20,933 bases of DNA from Rhodoferax sp. UBA5149 (GTDB taxonomy: Bacteria; Pseudomonadota; Gammaproteobacteria; Burkholderiales; Burkholderiaceae_C), in NCBI RefSeq assembly GCF_002413825.1, contig NZ_DHXT01000188.1:1-20933 (forward strand), read 5' to 3'. Positions 1 through 7,045 of the stretch are shown piece by piece (position 1 is the stretch's first letter; the number at the start of each line of letters is the position of its first letter). The position numbers were made by a program, and so were the translations under genes. Below the pieces are notes generated by a model. That model was given only the letters and a program-made list of their open reading frames with translations, made no database searches and was not told the origin of the DNA.

Positions 1-324
1 GAGAGCGGCGGCGACAACCTGGCCGCCACCTTCAGCCCCGAGCTGAGCGACCTCACGATCTACGTCATCGACGTCGCCGCCGGTGAAAAGATCCCACGCA
101 AAGGCGGCCCCGGCATCACCAAGAGCGACCTGTTCGTCATCAACAAAACCGACCTCGCCCCCTATGTCGGCGCCGATCTGGCCGTGATGGCCGCCGACAC
201 CACCCGCATGCGCACCGGCCCCAAAGGACTCAAGCCTTTTGTGATGACCAATTTGAAGACCCACGCAGGGCTGGCCGAGGTGATTGCCTTCATTGAAACC
301 AAAGGCATGCTGCAAGCCGGTTAG
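1..324 (+). CDS. ureG: Urease accessory GTPase UreG (3' part)
   Basis: This is the C-terminal 107 residues of UreG, the SIMIBI-class GTPase that works with UreD, UreF and UreE to load nickel into urease in the cytoplasm. The reading frame is open from base 1 and ends with TAG. Visible family marks are the strand reading LTIYVIDVAAG, the GPGITKSDLFVINKTDLAP stretch containing the NKTD (G4) guanine-specificity motif, and the region ending in MRTGPKGLKPF. UreG is usually about 200-215 residues, so the P-loop and metal-binding CPH region lie to the left of the window. The rest of the urease operon would be expected there. The frame is intact and its composition is that of a core chromosomal gene, so it marks the left chromosomal edge of the accessory region. 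Confidence 0.95.
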   Translation, partial: ESGGDNLAATFSPELSDLTIYVIDVAAGEKIPRKGGPGITKSDLFVINKTDLAPYVGADLAVMAADTTRMRTGPKGLKPFVMTNLKTHAGLAEVIAFIETKGMLQAG

Positions 325-336
325 AATACGCGGCTC

Positions 337-424
337 GGAAGCGTGGCAGAGTGGTCGATTGCACCGGTCTTGAAAACCGGCAAACCGAAAGGTTTCGTGA
401 GTTCGAATCTCACCGCTTCCGCCA
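337..424 (+). tRNA. tRNA-Ser (anticodon TGA)
   Basis: The 88-base segment folds as a class II tRNA. The acceptor stem pairs GGAAGCG (337-343) with CGCTTCC (414-420), followed by discriminator G and an encoded CCA (422-424). The anticodon loop TCTTGAAAA gives anticodon TGA, which reads UCA serine codons. A long variable arm follows, as expected for serine, and then the T-arm with GTTCGAATC. It lies only 12 bases after the ureG stop and could be co-transcribed or have its own promoter. I saw no second copy of its 3' end elsewhere in the window. Confidence 0.97.
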
Positions 425-497
425 GTTATGCCTCGTAAGTTGTTGATTTTAAATAAATAAAAAATTTTAACATCTTGCAACCATCAAAGAAACTATC

Positions 498-530
498 AAA
501 CGCCGCCGTGTTTTCACTGCGGCGTTTTAG
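498..530 (+). terminator. Rho-independent-type hairpin after tRNA-Ser
   Basis: AAACGCCGC (498-506) pairs perfectly with GCGGCGTTT (519-527) around a 12-base loop, and is followed by a short T-rich tail. It sits about 75 bases beyond the tRNA and is the likely terminator of the tRNA transcript. The T run is short, so it may be imperfect. The rest of 425-660 shows no recognisable gene. Confidence 0.6.
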
Positions 531-660
531 TTTGTGCATGCGCCATTGCACAATGCCCTTGCAACCAATCTCCATTTGGATCCCATCAGCTCGCAATGGA
601 AGTAGGTTAAAACGTGATGGTTTCGACGACGTGCGACTGGGAGTGATCGATATTTGTGGG

Positions 661-1110
661 CTATACGCAGACGCCAACAACCCGGTCTCGCACGGTGCGC
701 AGGCTTTGCTGGTGCCGGGCACAACGCGACAGACCGGTCGCCAAATCACCTGTTTGCTCGCTGGCGGCGACCGTGGCCACCAGTAGCACGGGAAATGCCT
801 GCATGCGCTCCAAGGCAGCGGAAAAGGACAGTCCTTCCGATATCGCGGTGTTGAGCTGCTCAAAGATCTGGCGACGTGATTGAGCGGTCTCTTTGACTGT
901 GAGCGCTTGGATCGCCTCCTTCACCGTGACGCCGGCCTCCATCAACGTGGCCAGATCTTGCGAGAAAGTGACGGTGTCTATCGTCATTGATTTCGCAAAA
1001 ATCAGTTTTCGAAGATTCGACATCAAGGAATTGTCGGCAACTCTTATGGCCTCGCACTGGAGCACGACGTGACCACGGTCAGACTTGGGAAGACCAAGCA
1101 GTTGCACCAA
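661..1110 (-). pseudogene. GspF/PilC-family inner-membrane protein fragment
   Basis: The minus-strand frame resembles the first cytoplasmic T2SSF domain of type II secretion or type IV pilus platform proteins (GspF/PilC). Recognisable stretches are FSQDLATLMEAGVTVKEAI, the LNTAISEGLSFSAALE helix, and VATVAASEQTGDLATGLSR followed by QQSLRTVRDRVVG. In intact members this is followed by long transmembrane segments and a second copy of the domain. Here the homology stops at about 655, just before the first membrane segment would begin. The N-terminal part is also short, and the only available start is a weak TTG at 1108-1110. There are no other type II secretion genes around it. I read it as a decayed fragment left by rearrangement next to the tRNA, not a working gene. 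Confidence 0.7.
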
Positions 1111-1134
1111 CCCACTTGGGGCTCATCGGATATG

Positions 1135-1617
1135 TCAGTGCTTGTGGGTCGCCTTGCGTGCGCCGCTTCCTGCATGCGCACCATGAACATGCCCCTCGCG
1201 ACTATGCGAGAAAGCTGGACTTTTTGCGATCTCGGTTAGTTCATTGAGTATCCCGCAATGTTGGGCTTCTTGACCGCCCAGACAGGCTTCACGCAAGCTT
1301 TTGAGTTGCTTTTCCAATTGGCGCAGTTCCCGGATTCGTTCGGCCACATGGCCGATGTGCTCGTCCAGAAGCTCATTGACTTCAAGGCAATTTTCAGTCG
1401 GTGCGTCTTTGAACCGTAATAGCACACGAATCTCATCAAGCGTCATGTCCAGTCCACGGCAATGCCGGATGAAGGATAAACGCTCGGCGTGGGCCTCACC
1501 GTAAATACGGTAGTTGCCTTCACTGCGCCCTGGCGCGGCCAGCAGCTTCTCTCGCTCGTAGAAACGAATGGTTTCGACTTGCGTGTTGGTGAGGGTGGCC
1601 AATTCACCGATTTTCAT
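1135..1617 (-). CDS. cadR: MerR-family Cd(II)/Pb(II)-responsive regulator (CadR/PbrR type)
   Basis: A 160-residue cytoplasmic transcription regulator of the MerR family. The start is the ATG at 1617; the frame is open further upstream, but that would run through the divergent promoter. The N-terminal winged helix is clear (MKIGELATLTNTQVETIRFY, then EREKLLAAPGRSEGNYRIY). A dimerisation helix and the metal loop follow. Cysteines at 77, 112 and 121 match the three-cysteine arrangement of the CadR/PbrR subgroup, with C112 in the EACLGGQEAQHCG loop. The tail after residue 135 is His-rich (GHVHGAHAG, ending THKH), as in some CadR proteins, and may add metal sites. It is transcribed divergently from the P1B ATPase and presumably represses and activates the promoter at 1647-1679. 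Distinguishing Cd, Pb or Zn specificity from sequence alone is not safe. Confidence 0.93.
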   Translation of the reverse strand: MKIGELATLTNTQVETIRFYEREKLLAAPGRSEGNYRIYGEAHAERLSFIRHCRGLDMTLDEIRVLLRFKDAPTENCLEVNELLDEHIGHVAERIRELRQLEKQLKSLREACLGGQEAQHCGILNELTEIAKSPAFSHSREGHVHGAHAGSGARKATHKH

Positions 1618-1646
1618 GGGTATTTCCTGGTTGCAGTCATATGCGC

Positions 1647-1679
1647 TTGACTCTGTAGTGGCTACAGGGTTTTTAATAC
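1647..1679 (+). promoter_or_regulatory. MerR-type promoter/operator of the ATPase gene
   Basis: A -35 element TTGACT (1647-1652) is followed by a perfect dyad, CTGTAG-TGG-CTACAG (1653-1667). The -10 is TTTAAT (1672-1677) or TTAATA (1673-1678), which gives a 19 or 20 bp spacer. Overlong spacers with the operator between -35 and -10 are the hallmark of MerR-family promoters, which the regulator activates by twisting the DNA. It faces the ATPase gene at 1715. Confidence 0.85.
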
Positions 1680-1714
1680 TGTAACCACTCGACTGCCACA
1701 TAGCAAGGACCCCC

Positions 1715-3970
1715 ATGAGCCACCCGCATTCCAAAGAAGCCGACGCCAGCCAATCCTGTGGATGTGGCAGCGCCTGTGGTTCTGAGCCCATGGTGATCAC
1801 TGAGGCCAAGCCAGAACCGGCAGGCATACCGGTTTTCCGGATCCCGACTATGGACTGCGCGGTTGAGGAGGGTGAGATTCGCCACGCTCTGGCCAAGCTG
1901 CCGGGGCTTCGCAGCCTGAGTTTTCAGTTGGGTGCGCGCACTCTGGCCATTGACGCTCCTGCTGAGTCCATACCGCAAGCGCTGGAAGCCATCCGCAAGG
2001 CCGGATTCAAGCCGGTTCCACTGTCCGAGAGCGTGGGCCACGACGATGAGCATGACCACAGCGGTCACGATCACGGGCTCAGACATGGCGGATTTGCGCT
2101 TCCTGAAGGCTTGCCCCGATACGCTCTCGCATTGCTCCTGGCCTTTGGAGCTGAATCGGTTTCGTTCTTCGCCCCACATACCCTGATTTTTTCTGGCCTT
2201 GGTATGGCCTTGTCCGCCGCCGCCATTGGATTGGCGGGGTTTTCGACCTACGTGAAGGGCTTGGCGGCGCTGCGCAACCTGCGTTTGAACATCAATGCAT
2301 TGATGACCGTCGCTGTCACTGGCGCGTTCCTCATTGGCCAATGGCCAGAGGCCGCCATGGTGATGGCTCTGTATGCGATTGCCGAACTCATCGAAGCCCG
2401 ATCAGTGGATCGCGCTCGCAACGCCATTAAAGGACTGCTGGACATGACGCCTGAAAAGGCTGAGGTAAAGCAGGCCGATGGCTCATGGGCCGAGTGCTTG
2501 GTCAAGACGGTCGCCATCGGAGCCATTGTTCGGGTCAAACCCGGCGCGCGCGTTCCGCTCGACGGCGTGATAGTTGCTGGCACCACTTCCGTGGACCAAT
2601 CTCCTGTGACCGGAGAGAGCATCCCCGTTGACAAGGCCATTGGAGACCCCGTGTTTGCGGGCACCATCAACACGACGGGCATGGTCGAGGCCAGAGTCAG
2701 CTCAGCGGCCAATGGCACTTTGCTGGCTCGCATCATCCATGCGGTCGAACAGGCCCAAGGATCGCGCGCGCCCACACAACAGTTCGTGGACCGCTTTGCA
2801 TCAATCTATACGCCTGCCGTTTTCGCGCTGGCTCTGGCCGTGTGCCTGCTCACGCCTTGGTTGATGGACTGGACGTGGATGCAAGCGATCTACAAGGCTC
2901 TCGTTCTTTTGGTCATCGCTTGCCCCTGCGCTTTGGTGATCTCCACCCCCGTGACTGTCGTGAGCGGCCTGGCTGCTGCTGCGCGCCGTGGCATCCTGAT
3001 CAAGGGCGGCGTCCATCTGGAAGGCGCCCGCAAGATTAAGGCGATAGCGCTGGACAAGACCGGCACCATCACACAGGGCAAGCCCAAACTGGTGGCGACC
3101 GAAGTTCTGCCCAGTGGCCAGGAGGAATCACAAGTTCTGCGCTGGGCTTCTGACCTCGCAGGACACTCTGACCATCCCGTCTCCAAAGCCATCGCCCAAG
3201 GGCTGGGTGTTCAAGGCAACGGGCAGCTTGAAGGGTTCACGGCCTTGCCGGGTCGCGGCATTGAAGCCCAATCCAACGGGCTCAAGTTGATTCTTGGGAA
3301 CCACCGTCTGATTGAGGACCGTGACCTTTGCGGTCCGCAGATCGAGGCGCGATTGGCCGAGCACGAAGCTCAGGGCCGCACGGTCACGATGCTGGCTTCC
3401 AGCACCCAGGTGCTGGCGATTTTCGCGGTCGCTGACACCATCAAGGAGAATTCGCGCGAAGCCATCGCAGAACTGCACGCTCTTGGCGTGGCTTCGGTCA
3501 TGCTCACGGGCGACAACGTCGCCACCGCCAAGGCCATCGCCAAACAGGCGGGGATCGACGACGCGCGTGGCAATCTGTTGCCCGAGGATAAGCTGGCCGC
3601 GATCGAAGAGTTGCAAAAGCGCTATGGCTACGTGGCGATGGCGGGCGACGGGATCAACGACGCGCCGGCTCTCGCGCGCGCCGACATCGGGTTCGCCATG
3701 GGTGGAGCTGGGACGGACACTGCGATGGAAGCCGCGGACGTGGTGATCATGAACGATGACCTGCGTCGAATTCCGGAAGCGATCAGGCTGTCGCGCAAGA
3801 CGCAAGCGGTGCTGTGGCAAAACATCGCGATTGCGTTGGGCATCAAGGCGATCTTTATGGGGTTGGCCCTGTTCAATGGCGCGACGATGTGGATGGCGGT
3901 CTTTGCGGACATGGGCGCGAGCTTGCTTGTCGTGTTCAATGGGTTGAGAGTGCTGCGGACCAAGCCTTGA
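1715..3970 (+). CDS. cadA: P1B-type heavy-metal (Cd/Zn/Pb) translocating ATPase
   Basis: This 751-residue inner-membrane pump exports soft divalent cations using ATP. The order is: a Cys-rich start (CGCGSACGSEP); an HMA domain at about 39-105 with MDCAVEEGEI; a His/Asp-rich linker at about 108-125 (HDDEHDHSGHDHG); membrane helices; the actuator loop with TGES; the CPC metal-binding motif at 403-405, typical of P1B-2 pumps; the phosphorylation motif DKTGT with Asp447; an HP motif in SDHPVSKAI; and the hinge GDGINDAPALARAD. A terminal pair of helices completes the fold. Length is normal for CadA/ZntA proteins. The ATG at 1715 has an AAGGA ribosome site six bases upstream. It is driven by the MerR-type promoter and is followed 33 bases later by the DMT transporter gene, probably in one transcript. 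Cd(II), Zn(II) and Pb(II) are all plausible substrates. Confidence 0.95.
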   Translation: MSHPHSKEADASQSCGCGSACGSEPMVITEAKPEPAGIPVFRIPTMDCAVEEGEIRHALAKLPGLRSLSFQLGARTLAIDAPAESIPQALEAIRKAGFKPVPLSESVGHDDEHDHSGHDHGLRHGGFALPEGLPRYALALLLAFGAESVSFFAPHTLIFSGLGMALSAAAIGLAGFSTYVKGLAALRNLRLNINALMTVAVTGAFLIGQWPEAAMVMALYAIAELIEARSVDRARNAIKGLLDMTPEKAEVKQADGSWAECLVKTVAIGAIVRVKPGARVPLDGVIVAGTTSVDQSPVTGESIPVDKAIGDPVFAGTINTTGMVEARVSSAANGTLLARIIHAVEQAQGSRAPTQQFVDRFASIYTPAVFALALAVCLLTPWLMDWTWMQAIYKALVLLVIACPCALVISTPVTVVSGLAAAARRGILIKGGVHLEGARKIKAIALDKTGTITQGKPKLVATEVLPSGQEESQVLRWASDLAGHSDHPVSKAIAQGLGVQGNGQLEGFTALPGRGIEAQSNGLKLILGNHRLIEDRDLCGPQIEARLAEHEAQGRTVTMLASSTQVLAIFAVADTIKENSREAIAELHALGVASVMLTGDNVATAKAIAKQAGIDDARGNLLPEDKLAAIEELQKRYGYVAMAGDGINDAPALARADIGFAMGGAGTDTAMEAADVVIMNDDLRRIPEAIRLSRKTQAVLWQNIAIALGIKAIFMGLALFNGATMWMAVFADMGASLLVVFNGLRVLRTKP

Positions 3971-4003
3971 TGGGCGGTGTCTAGATAAATACGGAGATTG
4001 CTG

Positions 4004-5062
4004 GTGGTTGATGTAAAGGTATTGAATGTGGGTGTCGCTTCGGCGCTGGGAGCCGCTCTTTTGTTCGGGGCGGGGACTCCCCTGGCGAAGCTGCTGCTTG
4101 AAGGCGTTGGGCCTTGGATGCTCGCGGGCTTGTTCTATTTGGGCTCTGGCATCGGCTTGTCGATTTATCGTCTTGTTAGCCGGGCGGCTCCTGTAAAGAT
4201 GGCTCGATCTGAAATGGGCTGGCTCGCAGGCGCCACGCTCATGGGTGGCGTGATTGGTCCCGTGCTGCTCATGGTTGGCCTGACGGGAATGCCTGCTTCT
4301 GGCGCGTCCCTCTTGCTCAATGCCGAGGGGGTCTTTACGGCGGTCTTGGCATGGGTCGCCTTTCGCGAGAACTTCGACCGGCGCATCGCGTTTGGGATGG
4401 CTGCAATCGCATTAGGCGCGGTCCTGCTGAGTTGGCCAGGAAAGGTGAGCTTCGCAGGGCTCTGGCCTGCGCTTGCCATTCTTGGGGCGTGCTTTGCCTG
4501 GGGCATCGACAACAACCTCACCCGCAAGGTGTCGCTCTCCGACGCGACTTGGATCGCCTCGGTCAAAGGGCTTGTGGCGGGGAGCGTGAATCTGGCATTG
4601 GCGTTGGCTCTCGGGGACCGATTCCCAGCTTTGCCGACATTGGCGGGCTCCATGGTCGTTGGTTTTCTGGCCTATGGCGTGAGCCTTGCCTTATTTGTCG
4701 TGGGGTTGCGGCACTTGGGGACCGCGCGAACCGGAGCTTATTTTTCGGTCGCGCCGTTTTTTGGTGCGGCTCTGGCGTTGGTCGGCGGCGAGCCGATCAC
4801 TTGGCAGCTTGTGGCTGCAAGCCTGTTGATGGCCTTGGGCATATGGTTTCACCTGACGGAAAGGCATATGCATGCCCACAAGCACGAGGCGATGGCACAT
4901 GAGCACGAGCATGCGCATGACAAGCACCATCAACATTCCCATCCGGATCAGCCAAGCTTAGTTTTGGCGCCAGGCATCAAGCACAGTCATCGACATCGGC
5001 ATGAGCCGATGGAGCATGTCCACGCTCATTTCCCAGACGTCCACCATCGCCACGTTCATTAA
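4004..5062 (+). CDS. DMT/EamA-family transporter with histidine-rich C-terminal tail
   Basis: An integral membrane protein of about 352 residues. The first part shows some ten hydrophobic segments arranged as two EamA repeats, as in drug/metabolite transporters. The last 65 residues or so form an extreme His-rich tail (HMHAHKHEAMAHEHEHAHDK, then HSHRHRHE and HHRHVH), which is very likely a metal-binding region. I prefer the GTG at 4004 because GGAG (3993-3996) sits seven bases upstream; a TTG at 3998 would be too close to it. The gene follows the Cd/Zn ATPase by 33 bases and probably shares its metal-induced transcript. A role in metal export or in moving a metal chelate fits the context. The substrate cannot be read from the sequence, and EamA proteins more often move organic molecules. 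Confidence 0.85.
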   Translation: MVDVKVLNVGVASALGAALLFGAGTPLAKLLLEGVGPWMLAGLFYLGSGIGLSIYRLVSRAAPVKMARSEMGWLAGATLMGGVIGPVLLMVGLTGMPASGASLLLNAEGVFTAVLAWVAFRENFDRRIAFGMAAIALGAVLLSWPGKVSFAGLWPALAILGACFAWGIDNNLTRKVSLSDATWIASVKGLVAGSVNLALALALGDRFPALPTLAGSMVVGFLAYGVSLALFVVGLRHLGTARTGAYFSVAPFFGAALALVGGEPITWQLVAASLLMALGIWFHLTERHMHAHKHEAMAHEHEHAHDKHHQHSHPDQPSLVLAPGIKHSHRHRHEPMEHVHAHFPDVHHRHVH

Positions 5063-5261
5063 CCGTTCGCTGCGTTATTGGGAGTGGTTAGCTTCAATGC
5101 TGGGGGGCAGCAAGTACAGCACGATCACCGAGAGCGCGGTCGTCGTACGAATGGACCGGGACCAGCCGGACTGGCACGGGAACACCTGATCCGCCATGGC
5201 TTCCCGGCAGATGGGGAGGCGCAGCGGAATTGGTTTGTTCAGAGAAAGGACTACAAGGTCG
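5063..5261. other. Unassigned spacer between convergent genes
   Basis: About 200 bases lie between the convergent DMT transporter and methyltransferase genes. Short frames exist on both strands, for example a plus-strand frame ending in DYKVVILRHRH near 5284, but none has a convincing ribosome site or recognisable family. I see no strong terminator hairpin. It may be remnant DNA at the junction of two acquired modules. Confidence 0.4.
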
Positions 5262-5906
5262 TTATTTTGAGACATCGCCACTGACGACCAGGAAAGAGCC
5301 CCAGGGGAGGCTATTCGGTAGAGTACGTTCTACGGCCTGCGCAAGGTGCGTCCCTGACGGAAGGAATATCCCGGTGCTGAAACGGATGTGTTCGACCGGA
5401 AGGTCCTTCAGGACTTCATCAAGTTGCTTCCGGGTGTGCCAATGAGCGCCCTGGTAAGCGCCCTTTCCGCCACTTCGTCCCTTGTCGAGCCACAGCAGGC
5501 TGTGCCGGTTGAGCAATCCAAGCACGAAGCGCCGCCGCGTGACTCGCACGATCTCTGCCATCGCGCGAGGCCAGTCGTCTACGAAACACAACGCTGTGAT
5601 CGAAATGACTTGATCGAAAGATTGGGCGGGGAAAGGCAGGCGACAAGCGTCCCCTTCCACGTACGATATATCGTGATCCGACCGCTGGCGGGCAAAGCCG
5701 AGCGCGTCGGCATCGATGTCCAGGCCGGTCACGTCAAGGCCTGCGGCAGCAAGGCGACGGGTGAACCACCCGGTACCGCAACCCACGTCGAGCAGGCTTT
5801 TGCCGGGAGTCGTATCGAGGTGGTGACATAGAAGCTCGAATTCAACGTCGCCGACCCAGCGTCCGCGCGGGCTGTCATACCACGCGTCGTATTCTTCCGG
5901 TGTCAC
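5262..5906 (-). CDS. Class I SAM-dependent methyltransferase
   Basis: A soluble protein of 214 residues with a standard Rossmann methyltransferase core. Motif I is LLDVGCGTGWFTRRLA, motif II is VTGLDIDADAL with the ribose-binding acid, followed by VEGDACRLPFPAQSFD and a motif IV/V strand VISITALCFV. These belong to the UbiE/Methyltransf_11 type, which acts on small molecules. The frame extends upstream to a TTG at 5927, but the GTG at 5906 forms a GTGA overlap with the stop of the cysteine desulfurase gene. Such an overlap is typical of translational coupling, so I chose it. It is the last gene of the MFS, desulfurase, methyltransferase unit. The substrate is unknown. Methylation of a sulfur, selenium or arsenic compound would suit the context, but this is inference. 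Confidence 0.85.
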   Translation of the reverse strand: MTPEEYDAWYDSPRGRWVGDVEFELLCHHLDTTPGKSLLDVGCGTGWFTRRLAAAGLDVTGLDIDADALGFARQRSDHDISYVEGDACRLPFPAQSFDQVISITALCFVDDWPRAMAEIVRVTRRRFVLGLLNRHSLLWLDKGRSGGKGAYQGAHWHTRKQLDEVLKDLPVEHIRFSTGIFLPSGTHLAQAVERTLPNSLPWGSFLVVSGDVSK

Positions 5907-7045
5907 AGACTGGCCACCGTCCGCCAAGCCTTAATCAAGCCGCTGGCAGCGCGGCTCATTTCGTCGGGCGTCGTCATGGTGCCTACAGACAGCCGCACGG
6001 CCCCGGCCGCCCGCACAGAATCGACGCCTATCGCGGCCAATACGCCACTGACAGTGTCGTGCTCCGAATGACAAGCTGAACCGAGCGACGCAGCAACGAT
6101 GTGACTGGTTTGGTCCAGCAGCCTGCGTCCGCTTGTCCCCGGAAACGATACATGGAGCGTATTGGGAAGACGCTGATCGGGATGGCCATTGAGGATGAGG
6201 CCCGGTATCGCCTCGATCAGCAGGGCATGGAGTTGATCACGCAGTTCGCTCAGCCGGACGGTTGCCTGAGGCAGTCGCTCGCGGGCAAGCTGTGCCGCGA
6301 CCCCAAAACCCACAATGGCGGAGACGTTCTCGGTGCCAGGTCGCAAGCCGTGCTCATGATCCGCGCCGAAACTGATGTTACGCACGGGGGTATTCTGACG
6401 AATATACAGCGCCCCCACACCCTTGGTTGCGTAAAACTTATGCCCGGCCAGGGTGAGCAGGTCAACGCCCAATGTGTCGACGTTGACGGGAATCTTGCCT
6501 GCCGATTGGGCCGCGTCGGTGTGCAACAGGACGCCGCGTTCGCGCGTGATGTGTGCGATCTCCCGGATCGGCTGGATGGTACCGATTTCGTTATTGGCGT
6601 GCATTACCGACACCAGCGCTGTATCGGGTCGCAGGGCTTGCGCAATGTCTTGCGGCGAGACACGGCCGAAACCGTCGACAGGCACCACGGTGAGGCTCCA
6701 GCCTGCTTCCTGAAGTTGCTTCGCCGGGGCCATCACCGCAGGATGCTCAATGGCACTGACGACGAAATGACGCTTCGTGTCGCCGAGGGCTCGCGCGACG
6801 CCGAGCAGGGCCAGGTTGTTGGCCTCGGTGGCGCAGCCGGTGAACACAATCTCATCGCCCCTCGCACCGATCAGCGCGGCAACCTGGTTTCGTGCTTCGG
6901 CGACAGCCTGCGCCGCAAGGCGTCCGAAGGGGTGCGAGGACGAAGGGTTGCCGAAGTGCTCGCGCAGAAACGGCAGCATGGCATCGACCACCTCCGGCGC
7001 GACCGGCGTCGTGGCGTTGTAGTCGAGGTAGATGGGTGCATTCAT
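5903..7045 (-). CDS. Cysteine desulfurase-like PLP enzyme (NifS/IscS family)
   Basis: A 380-residue class V aminotransferase-fold protein of the NifS/IscS type. These enzymes use pyridoxal phosphate to take sulfur (or selenium) from cysteine (or selenocysteine) as an enzyme-bound persulfide. The start MNAPIYLDYNATTPV is typical. Other marks are His101 in SAIEHPAVM, HANNEIGT, the PLP lysine K203 in LAGHKFYATKG, the RPGTEN motif, and the catalytic Cys325 in LGSACHSEHD. The ATG at 7045 has GGAG eight bases upstream and overlaps the MFS stop as ATGA. The gene's own stop overlaps the methyltransferase GTG. No iscR, iscU, iscA, hscA or suf genes are nearby. A specialised role is therefore more likely than general Fe-S cluster assembly. 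Selenocysteine lyase activity is an alternative. Confidence 0.92.
   Translation of the reverse strand: MNAPIYLDYNATTPVAPEVVDAMLPFLREHFGNPSSSHPFGRLAAQAVAEARNQVAALIGARGDEIVFTGCATEANNLALLGVARALGDTKRHFVVSAIEHPAVMAPAKQLQEAGWSLTVVPVDGFGRVSPQDIAQALRPDTALVSVMHANNEIGTIQPIREIAHITRERGVLLHTDAAQSAGKIPVNVDTLGVDLLTLAGHKFYATKGVGALYIRQNTPVRNISFGADHEHGLRPGTENVSAIVGFGVAAQLARERLPQATVRLSELRDQLHALLIEAIPGLILNGHPDQRLPNTLHVSFPGTSGRRLLDQTSHIVAASLGSACHSEHDTVSGVLAAIGVDSVRAAGAVRLSVGTMTTPDEMSRAASGLIKAWRTVASL

Noticed and set aside
337..424. tRNA-Ser 3' end as attachment site of the island
   Set aside because: I found no second copy of its 3' sequence near the integrase or elsewhere in the window, so a tRNA-type att pair is not supported here.
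3128..3820. Open frame of 230 codons on the minus strand inside the ATPase gene
   Set aside because: It is a shadow of the ATPase; the plus strand has all P-type ATPase motifs.
4860..5062. Tandem nucleotide repeats in the His-rich coding tail
   Set aside because: The repetition follows from His, Glu and Ala codons in the protein; there is no regular repeat unit at DNA level and no CRISPR-like spacing.
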